Source of the DNA: Hyphococcus sp. | Lineage (GTDB): Bacteria; Pseudomonadota; Alphaproteobacteria; Caulobacterales; Parvularculaceae | Reading direction: 5' to 3' | Length of the DNA stretch: 64,000 bases | Assembly: GCA_028281665.1 (NCBI GenBank) | Contig: JANQJK010000026.1 | Location: 62,001 to 126,000, forward strand | In this document: positions 15,720 through 24,444 of the stretch, in pieces | How positions within the stretch are numbered: position 1 is the stretch's first letter | Layout of the letters: each line of letters opens with the position of its first letter | Translations under genes and position numbers: made by a program | Notes under the pieces: model-generated | What the model saw: only the letters and a program-made list of their open reading frames with translations | Databases searched by the model: none | Told to the model about the DNA's origin: nothing

Positions 15720-17120
15720 CTATTCTGCCGCGGCGGCAGGGACTGCGCCTCGCCAGGCATCGAGATCGCCGAGCGCGCGGCGCGCCAGCGCCGCTTTGCG
15801 GGCGCGGCCTTTTGCCTTGCCTTTCAGCCGCCGGCCTTCTTCGTCCGTACGCGGTGTTTCGATATGCGGGAACAGGCCGAAATTCACATTCATGGGCTGA
15901 AAGGTTTTGGCGCCGCTTAGGTGCCCGCCGGTAATGTGGCCAATAAGCGCGCCGAGGGCCGTCGTCGCCGGGGGCGAAGTAATCGGTCTCTCCGCGGCGT
16001 CTGCTGCTGCAAAGCGTCCCGCGATCAATCCGATCGCCGCGCTTTCGAGATAGCCTTCCACCCCGGTGATCTGACCGGCGAAGCGCAGCGCGGGGCAGGC
16101 TCGTAAGCGCAATGTTTCATCGAGCAGCACCGGCGAGTTCAGAAACGTGTTGCGATGAATGCCGCCGAGGCGCGCGAAACTCGCCGCGCCAAGTCCGGGG
16201 ATCATTCGGAAGATCTCCGATTGCGCGCCGTATTTCAGTTTCGTCTGGAAACCGACCATATTGTAGAGCGTGCCGAGCGCGTTGTCCTGACGGAGCTGGA
16301 CGACGGCGTAAGGGCGTGCGCCCGTGCGCGGGTCGGTAAGACCCACCGGTTTCATGGGGCCAAAGCGCAGGGTTTCCGGACCGCGCGCCGCCATCACTTC
16401 GATCGGCAGGCACCCTTCGAAATAGGGGGTCGACTTCTCCCATTCCTTGAAGTCGGTTTTCTCGCCCTCGATGAGCGCGTTGATAAACGCCGTGTAGCCG
16501 GCCTCGTCTAGCGGGCAGTTTATGTAATCGGCGCCGTCGCCGCCGGGACCGCTTTTGTCATATCGCGATTGAAACCACGCAATGTCGAAGTCGATTGAGT
16601 CCTTGTAAACGATCGGCGCGATGGCGTCGAAAAACGCAAGCGATGCTTCGTCGGTCAATGCGCGGATTGCTTCGGCAAGACCGGGCGACGTTAACGGACC
16701 CGTGGCGACGATGACGTTGGACCAGTCGTCCGGCGGCAGCGCGTCAACCGGTTCGCGAGTGATGTCGATGTTCGGATGCGCTTCGAGCGCCGCTGTCACA
16801 GCGTCGGCGAAACCGTCGCGGTCGACGGCGAGGGCGCCGCCGGCGGGCACCTGATTGTCGTCCGCCGCGCCCATGATCAGCGAGCCGCAGCGGCGCATTT
16901 CCTCATGGAGCAGACCGACCGCATTGCCCATGGCGTCGTCAGACCGAAAAGAGTTCGAGCAGACCAGCTCGGCGCATTTGTCGGTCTGGTGCGCGTCGGT
17001 GCCGCGGACCGGGCGCATTTCGTGGATAAGGACGCGCGCGCCCGCTTCGGCCGCCTGCCAGGCGGCTTCCGAGCCGGCGAGGCCCGCGCCGATGACGTGA
17101 ATATCGGGATGATCGCTCAT
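15720..17120 (-). CDS. trmFO: Folate/FAD-dependent tRNA (uracil-54-C5) methyltransferase
   Basis: TrmFO makes ribothymidine at position 54 of tRNA using methylenetetrahydrofolate and FADH2. The protein starts with the FAD-binding [20 protein letters not shown], continues with [13 protein letters not shown] carrying the conserved cysteine and [14 protein letters not shown], and contains [16 protein letters not shown] and MNVNFGLFP near the end. Its 466 residues are the family length. It is a single gene, divergent from the membrane-protein pair. Confidence 0.97.
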   Translation of the reverse strand: MSDHPDIHVIGAGLAGSEAAWQAAEAGARVLIHEMRPVRGTDAHQTDKCAELVCSNSFRSDDAMGNAVGLLHEEMRRCGSLIMGAADDNQVPAGGALAVDRDGFADAVTAALEAHPNIDITREPVDALPPDDWSNVIVATGPLTSPGLAEAIRALTDEASLAFFDAIAPIVYKDSIDFDIAWFQSRYDKSGPGGDGADYINCPLDEAGYTAFINALIEGEKTDFKEWEKSTPYFEGCLPIEVMAARGPETLRFGPMKPVGLTDPRTGARPYAVVQLRQDNALGTLYNMVGFQTKLKYGAQSEIFRMIPGLGAASFARLGGIHRNTFLNSPVLLDETLRLRACPALRFAGQITGVEGYLESAAIGLIAGRFAAADAAERPITSPPATTALGALIGHITGGHLSGAKTFQPMNVNFGLFPHIETPRTDEEGRRLKGKAKGRARKAALARRALGDLDAWRGAVPAAAAE

Positions 17121-17202
17121 AGGGGCCGGCTTCTAGCGCGTTGCGGCCGCTCCTTGAACCCTGTAGCCTGACATTGGTGGGCGTTGAGGGGCGTATCGAT
17201 CA

Positions 17203-18498
17203 ATGACGTTGCGGATGTTTTCGATCATCGGCGAGTCGCTGAATTTCGGCGGTCGCCGGCTGGAGTTGATTGCGCGCGTCGCCTGGCTGCCGGTGCTGCT
17301 CCTCCTGATCGTCGATATGGCGACGACATTCGCCTATCTCTCCGTCATCGCCGGCAAGACGATCACGTTCGCCGACGTTAATACGATGCTGAAAGCGAAA
17401 CAGTATTTCGCGAAATATGCGCAGCAGGGATGGATGACGGCGCCCGGAAAAATGGCCGTTGTCGCCGCCGTCAATTTCGGATTGAGCGTAATCCTGCTTT
17501 CTTCGTTCATGGCCCCGCTGATCCGTTATGCGGGCCTCGGCGAACGGCCGGGCCCCGGACTGATCCGAATGCCGTTCGGCGCCGACCAGCTCCGGTTCAT
17601 TGTCGCCGGCTTTGCGAGCGCGCTGTTTGTCCTGTTGATCGCCATATTACCGGCCGCGGGCGCGGGCTTTTACGTCATGACGTATATTGTCGCCGCCATG
17701 TCCGAGACCATGGTGTCGTTCCCCGATCCCGAAAGTCTGCATACGGTTGAATTCATATCCGCCGGACAGGCATTCGCCGACAGCGGCGCCGCGTGGATCT
17801 ACGATCTGGCGTTGCCCCTTGCGGCGGCCGCACCGTTTGCGCTGATTGTCTGGATTATCGCGCTTCTTCACTTTCATCCGCAAAACCGTCCCCACGCCGG
17901 GGAGGGCGGCAATTTTCTGCTGCGCGGCGTTGTCGTTCTCGTGATTGCGGGCGCCCTTGTCGGATCCGTTTACTCGTTCCTTCGCTATTCGGCGATGCAG
18001 TCCATGGCGCAGAGCGCGCAAACGGCGGACCTTCAGAGCTTTTCCGGCACGGGCGTGAATGCGGCCCTGATCTTTTCGACGATCACTCTATTGCTCGTCG
18101 CATATACGAATCTGCGCCTGTTCGCGTGGCCGGGCGTCGCGGTCTGCCGGCGCTCGATGGCCCTCGGGCAAACATTGCAGGTGACCCGCGGCTGGAACCT
18201 GATCCGGCTGCCAATAATTATCGGGCTGGTCGGGCTGTTTCTGCTGACGGCCGTGATCGCCATCAACGCCATCATTCTGCCGATGGTGCTTTCGACGTTG
18301 AACGTCTTGTTTCAGGCGACGGAAGCCTCGACGCGTCTCGTCAACAGCGGCGCCAAGGCCGAGTGGGTGTTCCCGCTCTTTGTGTGGATCTGGAACTTCT
18401 TCAAGATCGCCGTCAATTTCCTGTGGACTTTCTTCAGCTACGGCGTGATCGCCGCGCTTTACGGCCGCCTCTATCGTGAAAGCCAGCAATCGGTGTAA
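17203..18498 (+). CDS. Polytopic membrane protein of unknown function (tandem paralogue A)
   Basis: I recognise no named family. The 431-residue protein has about seven or eight hydrophobic spans (around residues 26-47, 84-105, 120-145, 190-222, 230-250, 280-300, 330-360 and 395-420). Its start, LNFGGRRLELIARVAWLPVLLLL, its APLIRYAGLGERPGPGLIRMPFG loop and its TNLRLFAWPGVAV loop recur in degenerate form in the next gene. The two genes are 32 bp apart and co-directional, so they probably form one operon and perhaps a heteromeric membrane complex. It resembles membrane proteins with repeated GPDPase-like membrane modules only in general layout. Confidence 0.75.
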   Translation: MTLRMFSIIGESLNFGGRRLELIARVAWLPVLLLLIVDMATTFAYLSVIAGKTITFADVNTMLKAKQYFAKYAQQGWMTAPGKMAVVAAVNFGLSVILLSSFMAPLIRYAGLGERPGPGLIRMPFGADQLRFIVAGFASALFVLLIAILPAAGAGFYVMTYIVAAMSETMVSFPDPESLHTVEFISAGQAFADSGAAWIYDLALPLAAAAPFALIVWIIALLHFHPQNRPHAGEGGNFLLRGVVVLVIAGALVGSVYSFLRYSAMQSMAQSAQTADLQSFSGTGVNAALIFSTITLLLVAYTNLRLFAWPGVAVCRRSMALGQTLQVTRGWNLIRLPIIIGLVGLFLLTAVIAINAIILPMVLSTLNVLFQATEASTRLVNSGAKAEWVFPLFVWIWNFFKIAVNFLWTFFSYGVIAALYGRLYRESQQSV

Positions 18499-18530
18499 AC
18501 CGGCGCCCGGCAGTCAGACGCGAGACGAGA

Positions 18531-19487
18531 ATGGCGGAGAAGCTTGCAATCGGTGAAGCGCTTAACGAGACGTTTCAGTTTGCGCTGAACCGATGGGGCA
18601 CGGTCCTACGCTTCGGATGGGCGCCGATGGCGCTGGTCCTGATTGTCTCCTTCGGCCTTGTCTGGTCCGTTTTCGATATGAACGCGCTGAATGGGCTTGA
18701 GGAAAACCCGGAAGCGGTTCTCCAACTCGATCAGATCCTGAGAATGCCTGTCTCGGCGGCGATCCTGCTGGCGGGCGCGGGGTCGCTGCTGATCAGTTTC
18801 CTCCTCGCGGGCTTCATGGCGTCGGTCTATCGTCTTGTGGCGCTTGGCGAGGAACGTCCCGGTTTCGTCCATCTGCGCTTTGACGGTCCGGCGCAGCGCG
18901 TCTTCATCGCCAATCTGATCGTCGCCCTGATCAATTTTTCCATTTACGGGGCGGCGTTCATGATCGCGTCCATGTCGACCGGCATTTCGCCGGGCGCGGC
19001 GTTCGGTGCCGCCAGCGAATTTTTTCAGTTGTTGCTGGAGTCCGCCGAGACCGGCGGCCAGATCGACGAGGCGGCTATCGGAGAGTCTGTTGCGCCTTTC
19101 GGGCTGTTTTTTGTCGCCGGCCTTTTTGCGATTTTGCCGGTCATAATTGTGAATGTGCGCCTCGCGCCGTTTTTGTCCGGATCGGCGGCTGAGAACCGGC
19201 TCCTGCTCGTCGGCGCATTCCGGCTCACGGCAGGCAATTTCTGGGCGGTCTTTTTCTTTTATCTCCTTTTGTTCGTTGTCATGTCGCTGATCGCCTTCAT
19301 TTACCAACTCGTGATCCAGATAGTCGGGACGCTCGGGGCGCTGCCTTCAAGCGGGATCTTTGCATTGATCGGCGTCATCGCAACCGCCCTCTGGGTGCTG
19401 GCGACCGTCGCCTATCAGGTGTTCGTTTACGCGATCCAGTTCGGCGGCCAGGGCGTCATTTACCGGCGGCTCAAGACCGGCGGCTGA
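18531..19487 (+). CDS. Polytopic membrane protein of unknown function (tandem paralogue B)
   Basis: This 318-residue protein parallels the preceding one: ALNRWGTVLRFGWAPMALVLI at the N-terminus, VYRLVALGEERPGFVHLRFDG in the first cytosolic loop, IVNVRLAPFLSG in the second and FGGQGVIYRRL at the end. There are about six spans. The missing length relative to paralogue A lies in the central part. I infer gene duplication followed by divergence. No catalytic residues can be named. The pair precedes rcdA by 137 bp, but a link to cell-cycle control is only positional. Confidence 0.75.
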   Translation: MAEKLAIGEALNETFQFALNRWGTVLRFGWAPMALVLIVSFGLVWSVFDMNALNGLEENPEAVLQLDQILRMPVSAAILLAGAGSLLISFLLAGFMASVYRLVALGEERPGFVHLRFDGPAQRVFIANLIVALINFSIYGAAFMIASMSTGISPGAAFGAASEFFQLLLESAETGGQIDEAAIGESVAPFGLFFVAGLFAILPVIIVNVRLAPFLSGSAAENRLLLVGAFRLTAGNFWAVFFFYLLLFVVMSLIAFIYQLVIQIVGTLGALPSSGIFALIGVIATALWVLATVAYQVFVYAIQFGGQGVIYRRLKTGG

Positions 19488-19624
19488 CGGACCCTTCTAA
19501 GCGAGCTGCCGAAATATACTCGCCTGCTGGTTGCTGGCGCAGGTTTTGCTCCCATTGCCCGCAGCGCCCCATGGCCGCCATGGGGCTAAAATATTGTTTT
19601 GATTAACGCCTTGTCAGAGCCGAA

Positions 19625-20182
19625 ATGGCACGGCAAGCTGTGGAAAACGGGGGCGACGCCGGGATTATGGGCCAGGGGGCTGAAGTGACGGTTAAAGACG
19701 AAACAGAGACGAGTGCGGCGGCGTTTGTGCAGTCGGCTCTGTTTGCGCGCACGTTTCGCGAGGGCATGGCGCTTGTGGAGGAGACCGCGTCCTATCTCGA
19801 CGGGGAAGGGCGCATCGCCTCGAAAGAGCTGAGCCGGGACGCGGCGATGTCCTACGCTGGCGCCTCCATGCGCCTGACGACCCAGCTCATGCAGATTGCA
19901 TCGTGGCTGCTGGTTCTGAGAGCCGTGCGGGAAAACGAAATGGCGTTGTCGGAGGCCGCAGAGCCGAAATACCGCCTGGAACCGCTGGCGATTGCCGAAG
20001 ACGATTATGAGTTCGCCGGCCTGCCGCAGAAGCTGCTGCTGCTCATTGAAAACGCCCGGCAACTTTATGGTCGTATTTCTCGCCTCGATGCGGATATATT
20101 TTCGCCGGAAGAGTCAGACGGAAAATCCGGCGACGTGGCCTTTCAGCAGAACGCGTTGCGCGAGGCGTTCGGCGGGCGCTGA
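19625..20182 (+). CDS. rcdA: RcdA-type protease adaptor (DUF1465)
   Basis: The protein matches DUF1465, the family of Caulobacter RcdA, an adaptor that joins CpdR and PopA to bring CtrA and other cell-cycle proteins to ClpXP. Recognisable stretches are FVQSALFARTFREGMALVEETASYL, SYAGASMRLTTQLMQIASWLL and EKLLLLIENARQLYGRISRLD-like LPQKLLLLIENARQLYGRI. Family proteins start near the region around residue 30, so the ATG at 19667 is an alternative to 19625. A TTAAC lies 14 bp before the ATG. The gene ends at a bidirectional terminator facing rpmE. Confidence 0.9.
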   Translation: MARQAVENGGDAGIMGQGAEVTVKDETETSAAAFVQSALFARTFREGMALVEETASYLDGEGRIASKELSRDAAMSYAGASMRLTTQLMQIASWLLVLRAVRENEMALSEAAEPKYRLEPLAIAEDDYEFAGLPQKLLLLIENARQLYGRISRLDADIFSPEESDGKSGDVAFQQNALREAFGGR

Positions 20183-20206
20183 TTGCGCATTACATCAGGA
20201 CAACAA

Positions 20207-20236
20207 AAAACGGCGCCGAGCGGGCGCCGTTTTGTT
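20207..20236. terminator. Bidirectional intrinsic terminator between rcdA and rpmE
   Basis: A 10-bp stem (20208-20217 with 20223-20232) with loop GAGCG is flanked by an A-run on the left and T-rich sequence on the right. It serves both convergent genes. Confidence 0.85.
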
Positions 20237-20261
20237 GTTCCGCGGCGACGTCTGCGCCGGG

Positions 20262-20486
20262 CTATTTCTTGAGGCCGAAAGCGCCGAACTTCTGATTGAA
20301 TTTCGAGACCATGCCCTTGTCGGTCAGGCGCGCCGGGCCGCCGGTCCATGCCGGGTGGCTCGTCGGATCGATATCGAGGTTCAGGCTCGCGCCCGCTTCG
20401 CCATAGGTCGAACGCGTTTCGAATGTCGTCCCGTCGGTCATGACGACCTTGATCATGTGATAGTCGGGATGAATGTCTTTTTTCAT
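20262..20486 (-). CDS. rpmE: 50S ribosomal protein L31
   Basis: The 74-residue protein begins [20 protein letters not shown] and contains the conserved [11 protein letters not shown] followed by [13 protein letters not shown]. It is the alphaproteobacterial form of L31 without the four-cysteine zinc site. L31 bridges the two ribosomal subunits near the central protuberance. It is a single gene, convergent with rcdA. Confidence 0.96.
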   Translation of the reverse strand: MKKDIHPDYHMIKVVMTDGTTFETRSTYGEAGASLNLDIDPTSHPAWTGGPARLTDKGMVSKFNQKFGAFGLKK

Positions 20487-20667
20487 CGCTATTTGCGTCC
20501 CCGGCGAGCCCGTGGCGCGCCTTCCTGTTGAATTCCGAGCCGCGGCGTATACGCGCTGCCGCGGCCCGATTCAACCCCGCTGTAGTGCAAAACCGTGACT
20601 GGCCGAGGCCATATTGCGGTGTTATGGACGTTGGGTCGTCCAGTATTGAGCTCAAATTCCCGTTTTC

Positions 20668-21702
20668 ATGCGCCTGATCGTAATTCTCCTTGTGCTTCTC
20701 GGCGCTGCGGGCGCGGCCGCGCTTTTGACGCTCCACTCGTTCAACCATTTCGGGACGGTGACGCCCGCCTTCGCCGGGCGCTGTGCGCCGGTGTCGGGCG
20801 TTGCGGGCCCTGAGGATATGGCGATCGACCACGGCCTCGGCCGCGTTTTCGTCTCGTCCCTCGACCGGCGGGATGCCGAGGCCCGCGGCGCCATCCATAT
20901 TATAGACCCGGCGGACCCGCTGGCCGCGGAGGGCTGGCGCGATATGACCGGCGGCGCGCCCTCGGCCTTTCTGCCGCTGGGTCTCGATTATTTCGAAGCG
21001 GACGGCGTGCGCCGGCTGTTCGTCGTTAATGCGGCGAACAACGCCGTCGAGGTTTTCGATGTCGCCGATGACGGGGCGCTGACCCATCTTAACACGCATT
21101 CAGAGCGGCGGTTGACGAGCCCTAACAATGTAACGGCCGTCGGCGCTGACCGCTTTTACGTGACGAACGATGTCAAAGCGGGACGCGATACGGCGATCGG
21201 TCAGTTCCAGTTCCTGATCCGCGCCGGCGAGGGGGAGGTTCTGTATTTTGACGGGATCGCCTGGAGCGTTGCCGCCGCGGGCCTTCGCTTCGCCAACGGC
21301 ATTATTGCGGCTGAGGATGGAAATGACGTCTATGTGGCCGAAACCGCTGGCAGGGCGATCAAGGTGTTTGCACGCAATCCGGCGTCGGGCGCGCTCAGGC
21401 ATGTCCGAACGACGTCGACGCCGGCAGCGCCGGACAATCTGACCTTGGGCGCCGACGGGGTGCTTTGGGTCGCCGGGCTGCCGAAACCGCTTGGCTTGCC
21501 GCGCCACGCCGCGAACGCCGACGCATTGGCGCCGTCCGCCGTCATGCGCATGGACGAAACGGGCGTCTCAACGGTCTATCTCGATGACGGAGCGGAGCTG
21601 TCGGCCTCAACGGTCGCGGCGCGTATCGGCGATACGATGATGATCGGCGCCCTTTATGAGAACAAATTCCTGCTTTGCGATTTGCCCGACGGCGCGTTTT
21701 AG
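20668..21702 (+). CDS. Paraoxonase/arylesterase-like six-bladed propeller, exported or membrane-anchored
   Basis: An N-terminal hydrophobic segment (residues 2-22) precedes a beta-propeller related to serum paraoxonase: VAGPEDMAIDHGLGRVFVSS contains the paired acidic calcium ligands, TSPNNVTAVGADRFYVTND supplies the Asn ligands and LRFANGI another. Paraoxonases are calcium-dependent lactonases and arylesterases. The 344-residue length fits. The natural substrate cannot be read from the sequence; lactone signals or oxidised lipids are possible. It ends 15 bp before thrC on the same strand. Confidence 0.85.
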   Translation: MRLIVILLVLLGAAGAAALLTLHSFNHFGTVTPAFAGRCAPVSGVAGPEDMAIDHGLGRVFVSSLDRRDAEARGAIHIIDPADPLAAEGWRDMTGGAPSAFLPLGLDYFEADGVRRLFVVNAANNAVEVFDVADDGALTHLNTHSERRLTSPNNVTAVGADRFYVTNDVKAGRDTAIGQFQFLIRAGEGEVLYFDGIAWSVAAAGLRFANGIIAAEDGNDVYVAETAGRAIKVFARNPASGALRHVRTTSTPAAPDNLTLGADGVLWVAGLPKPLGLPRHAANADALAPSAVMRMDETGVSTVYLDDGAELSASTVAARIGDTMMIGALYENKFLLCDLPDGAF

Positions 21703-21717
21703 GCCAAACGGGCGGCG

Positions 21718-23112
21718 ATGAAGTATCTATCGACACGGGGCGCGGCGCCGGCAGCCGATTTTGAGACGGTGCTGACCGCCGGGCTGGCGCCGGATGGCGG
21801 CCTGCATGTGCCGGACGCCTTTCCGACCATCGCGGCCGATGAAATCGCCGGTTTTGCCGGCGCGCCCTACGCGGACGTTGCCGCCAGGGTGCTGGCGCAA
21901 TTTACCGGCGACGCGTTTTCTAACGAGCGTCTTCAGGAGATGGCGCGCGACGCCTATGGCGGATTTGCGCATGCGGATGTGGCGCCGCTCACGCAGGTCG
22001 GCGACGAAGACTGGATTCTGGAACTTTTCCATGGCCCGACGCTCGCTTTTAAAGACTTCGCAATGCAGCTCCTCGGGCGACTGTTCGACGACGTGCTGGA
22101 GCGGCGCGGGCGCCGGCTGACCGTCATCGCGGCGACATCAGGCGATACGGGCGCCGCCGCGATCCACGCCCTTGCTCCGTGTAGGCGCGCCGGCGTCGTT
22201 GTTCTGCACCCGGAAGGGCGGGTTACCGACGTGCAGCGGCGAATGATGACCAACATCGATGCGCCCAACGTTCTGAACATCGCCGTCGACGGCGACTTCG
22301 ACGCCTGCCAGGCGATTGTCAAAAAGCTGTTCGCTGATCGCGACTTTGCCGACAGCGTTCATCTCTCCGGTGTCAACTCCATCAACTGGGCGCGCCTTGC
22401 GGCGCAAACTGTCTATTATTTTACGGCGGCCGCTGCGCTTGACGGCGGCGCGCCGATAAACTTTGTCGTACCCACCGGTAATTTCGGCGACGTCTATGCG
22501 GGCTTCGTTGCAAAGCAGATGGGCCTAAATGTCGGCATGCTCGGCATCGCGACGAACGCCAACTCGATCCTGCACAACACGCTGGCAACCGGCGACTACC
22601 GTCCCGCCGGCGTTCGGAAAACGCTTTCGCCGTCCATGGACATTCAAGTCGCGTCAAACTTCGAACGGCTTCTTTATAATGCGATGGGGTGTGACGGCGC
22701 AGCAATCCGCGCCCGCATGGAAGATTTCGCGCGGGACGGCGTCCTTAACATTCCCGCGGATGCTCTTGCATCCATCAAGGGGGACTTCTGCTCCGAGGCG
22801 GTCACGGACGACATGACCCTTGCGGAGATCAGGAATCATTACGAGCAGACCGGCGAGCTGATTGATCCGCATACGGCGGTCGGGCGCGCAGCAGCGCAGG
22901 CGCTACGAGCGAGCGGGCGCATCGAGGGCCGGACGGTTACGCTTTCCACCGCCCATCCGGCGAAGTTTCCCGAAGCTGTTAAGAAAGCGACGGGTAAAGA
23001 GCCCGCGCTGCCGGCGGCGTGGGCCGGTTTGTTCGATCAGCATGAATATATGGAGCGCGCGCCGGCCGACGCGCAGGCTATAGCTGCCGTCATCCGCAAG
23101 CAGTTCGGGTAA
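21718..23112 (+). CDS. thrC: Threonine synthase
   Basis: ThrC converts O-phosphohomoserine to threonine with PLP. The protein starts MKYLSTRGAAPAADF, typical of the proteobacterial class, has the PLP lysine Lys112 in HGPTLAFKDFAMQ and the phosphate-binding ATSGDTGAAAIHAL. Its 464 residues match the long bacterial form. It is followed six bases later by the M16 peptidase gene, a neighbourhood conserved in Alphaproteobacteria. Confidence 0.97.
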   Translation: MKYLSTRGAAPAADFETVLTAGLAPDGGLHVPDAFPTIAADEIAGFAGAPYADVAARVLAQFTGDAFSNERLQEMARDAYGGFAHADVAPLTQVGDEDWILELFHGPTLAFKDFAMQLLGRLFDDVLERRGRRLTVIAATSGDTGAAAIHALAPCRRAGVVVLHPEGRVTDVQRRMMTNIDAPNVLNIAVDGDFDACQAIVKKLFADRDFADSVHLSGVNSINWARLAAQTVYYFTAAAALDGGAPINFVVPTGNFGDVYAGFVAKQMGLNVGMLGIATNANSILHNTLATGDYRPAGVRKTLSPSMDIQVASNFERLLYNAMGCDGAAIRARMEDFARDGVLNIPADALASIKGDFCSEAVTDDMTLAEIRNHYEQTGELIDPHTAVGRAAAQALRASGRIEGRTVTLSTAHPAKFPEAVKKATGKEPALPAAWAGLFDQHEYMERAPADAQAIAAVIRKQFG

Positions 23113-23118
23113 CCCCGC

Positions 23119-24366
23119 ATGGGTGATCTGCACACGCTGAAAAGCGGCCTTCGCGTTTATGTCGATCCGATGCCAGGCCTCGAATCGGCGGCGATCGGGG
23201 TCTGGGCGCAGGCGGGGTCTATTGACGAACGCGACGACGAACACGGGCTCGCACATCTTCTCGAACACATGGCGTTCAAGGGAACGGCAAGCCGGACGGC
23301 GCGCGACATTGCCGAGGAGATCGAAGCGGTCGGCGGCTATCTGAATGCTGCAACGAGCAGTCAGCGTACGGGCTATTACGTCCGTCTCCTGAAGGACGAT
23401 ATTGCGCTTGGCGTTGACGTCCTCAGCGACATTCTCCTCAATCCGCTCTTCGACGACGCGGAGTTCGCGCGCGAAAAAGACGTGGTGATCCAGGAGATTG
23501 GCGAGGCCGCCGATACGCCGGACGATGTGGTTTTTGAGAATTTGCAGGCCATCGCATGGGCTGGCCATCCGCTTGCGTGTCCGATCCTCGGCACGTCAGC
23601 GTCGGTGCGCGGGCACACGACCGCGGGGCTTCGCACTTTCATGGGGCGCGGCTATCAACCGGACAAAATGGTCGTGGCGGCAGCGGGCGGCGTTGACGCC
23701 GACGACTTTTTGAAGCGCGTCGACGATGCGTTTTCCGGTCTTCGCGCTGGCGACGCCGGCAACCAACGCACGGCGCCCGCCTTCAAAGGCGGCGTCAAAC
23801 ACGACGCGCGTTCGATTGAACAGACCCATATTGCCGTTGCGTTTCCCGGCGCATCCTCCCGCGGCGATGATTTTTTTGCTGCGCGCGTCTTCGCCGATAT
23901 CCTCGGCGGCGGCATGGCCTCGCGACTGTTTCAGAAGGTGCGCGAGGAGCGGGGGCTCGCCTATTCTGTATACGCATTTTCCGACTCGTATGACGATTGC
24001 GGCCTGATCGGATGTTATGCCGGCGCGGACGCCGCGGAAATTCCGGTCATTGCAGAGATCTTCCGGCAAGAGATCGCGTCAATGGGGAACGCGGTTGCCG
24101 AGAGCGAACTCGCCCGGGCGCGGTCGATGCTGCGTGCGTCTATGCTGATGAGCCTTGAAAGCCCGGCGGCGCGCATTGAAAACGCCGCCGGCCAGCTTTT
24201 TCGCGACGGTCATATCATGTCCGCCGAAGAGATTACCGCGCGCCTCGACGCGGTAACGCAAAGCGACATCCGGCGCTGTGCGCAAAAGGCCGCTGACGGG
24301 CCCGCAGCGCTCTCGATTGTCGGCGCCGCCGACGTCGATGCGGCGGTGTCTGCGCTTGCTATTTAG
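23119..24366 (+). CDS. M16-family zinc peptidase (processing-peptidase-like)
   Basis: The inverted zinc motif HxxEH is His46-Leu-Leu-Glu49-His50 in GLAHLLEHMAFKGT, with the distal glutamate expected in VVIQEIGEAADTPDD about 75 residues later. The C-terminal half contains VREERGLAYSVYAF, typical of the alphaproteobacterial relatives of the mitochondrial processing peptidase beta subunit. At 415 residues it is a single-domain pair of the usual size. There is no signal peptide, so it is cytosolic. It forms an operon with thrC. Confidence 0.94.
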   Translation: MGDLHTLKSGLRVYVDPMPGLESAAIGVWAQAGSIDERDDEHGLAHLLEHMAFKGTASRTARDIAEEIEAVGGYLNAATSSQRTGYYVRLLKDDIALGVDVLSDILLNPLFDDAEFAREKDVVIQEIGEAADTPDDVVFENLQAIAWAGHPLACPILGTSASVRGHTTAGLRTFMGRGYQPDKMVVAAAGGVDADDFLKRVDDAFSGLRAGDAGNQRTAPAFKGGVKHDARSIEQTHIAVAFPGASSRGDDFFAARVFADILGGGMASRLFQKVREERGLAYSVYAFSDSYDDCGLIGCYAGADAAEIPVIAEIFRQEIASMGNAVAESELARARSMLRASMLMSLESPAARIENAAGQLFRDGHIMSAEEITARLDAVTQSDIRRCAQKAADGPAALSIVGAADVDAAVSALAI

Positions 24367-24444
24367 CAACTTGGCAAGGGCCATGCCCGCGGTTAGGTTC
24401 CTGCCCGACAGGGCCGACCCCAGGTATTTATTAGGAAAATTCTC

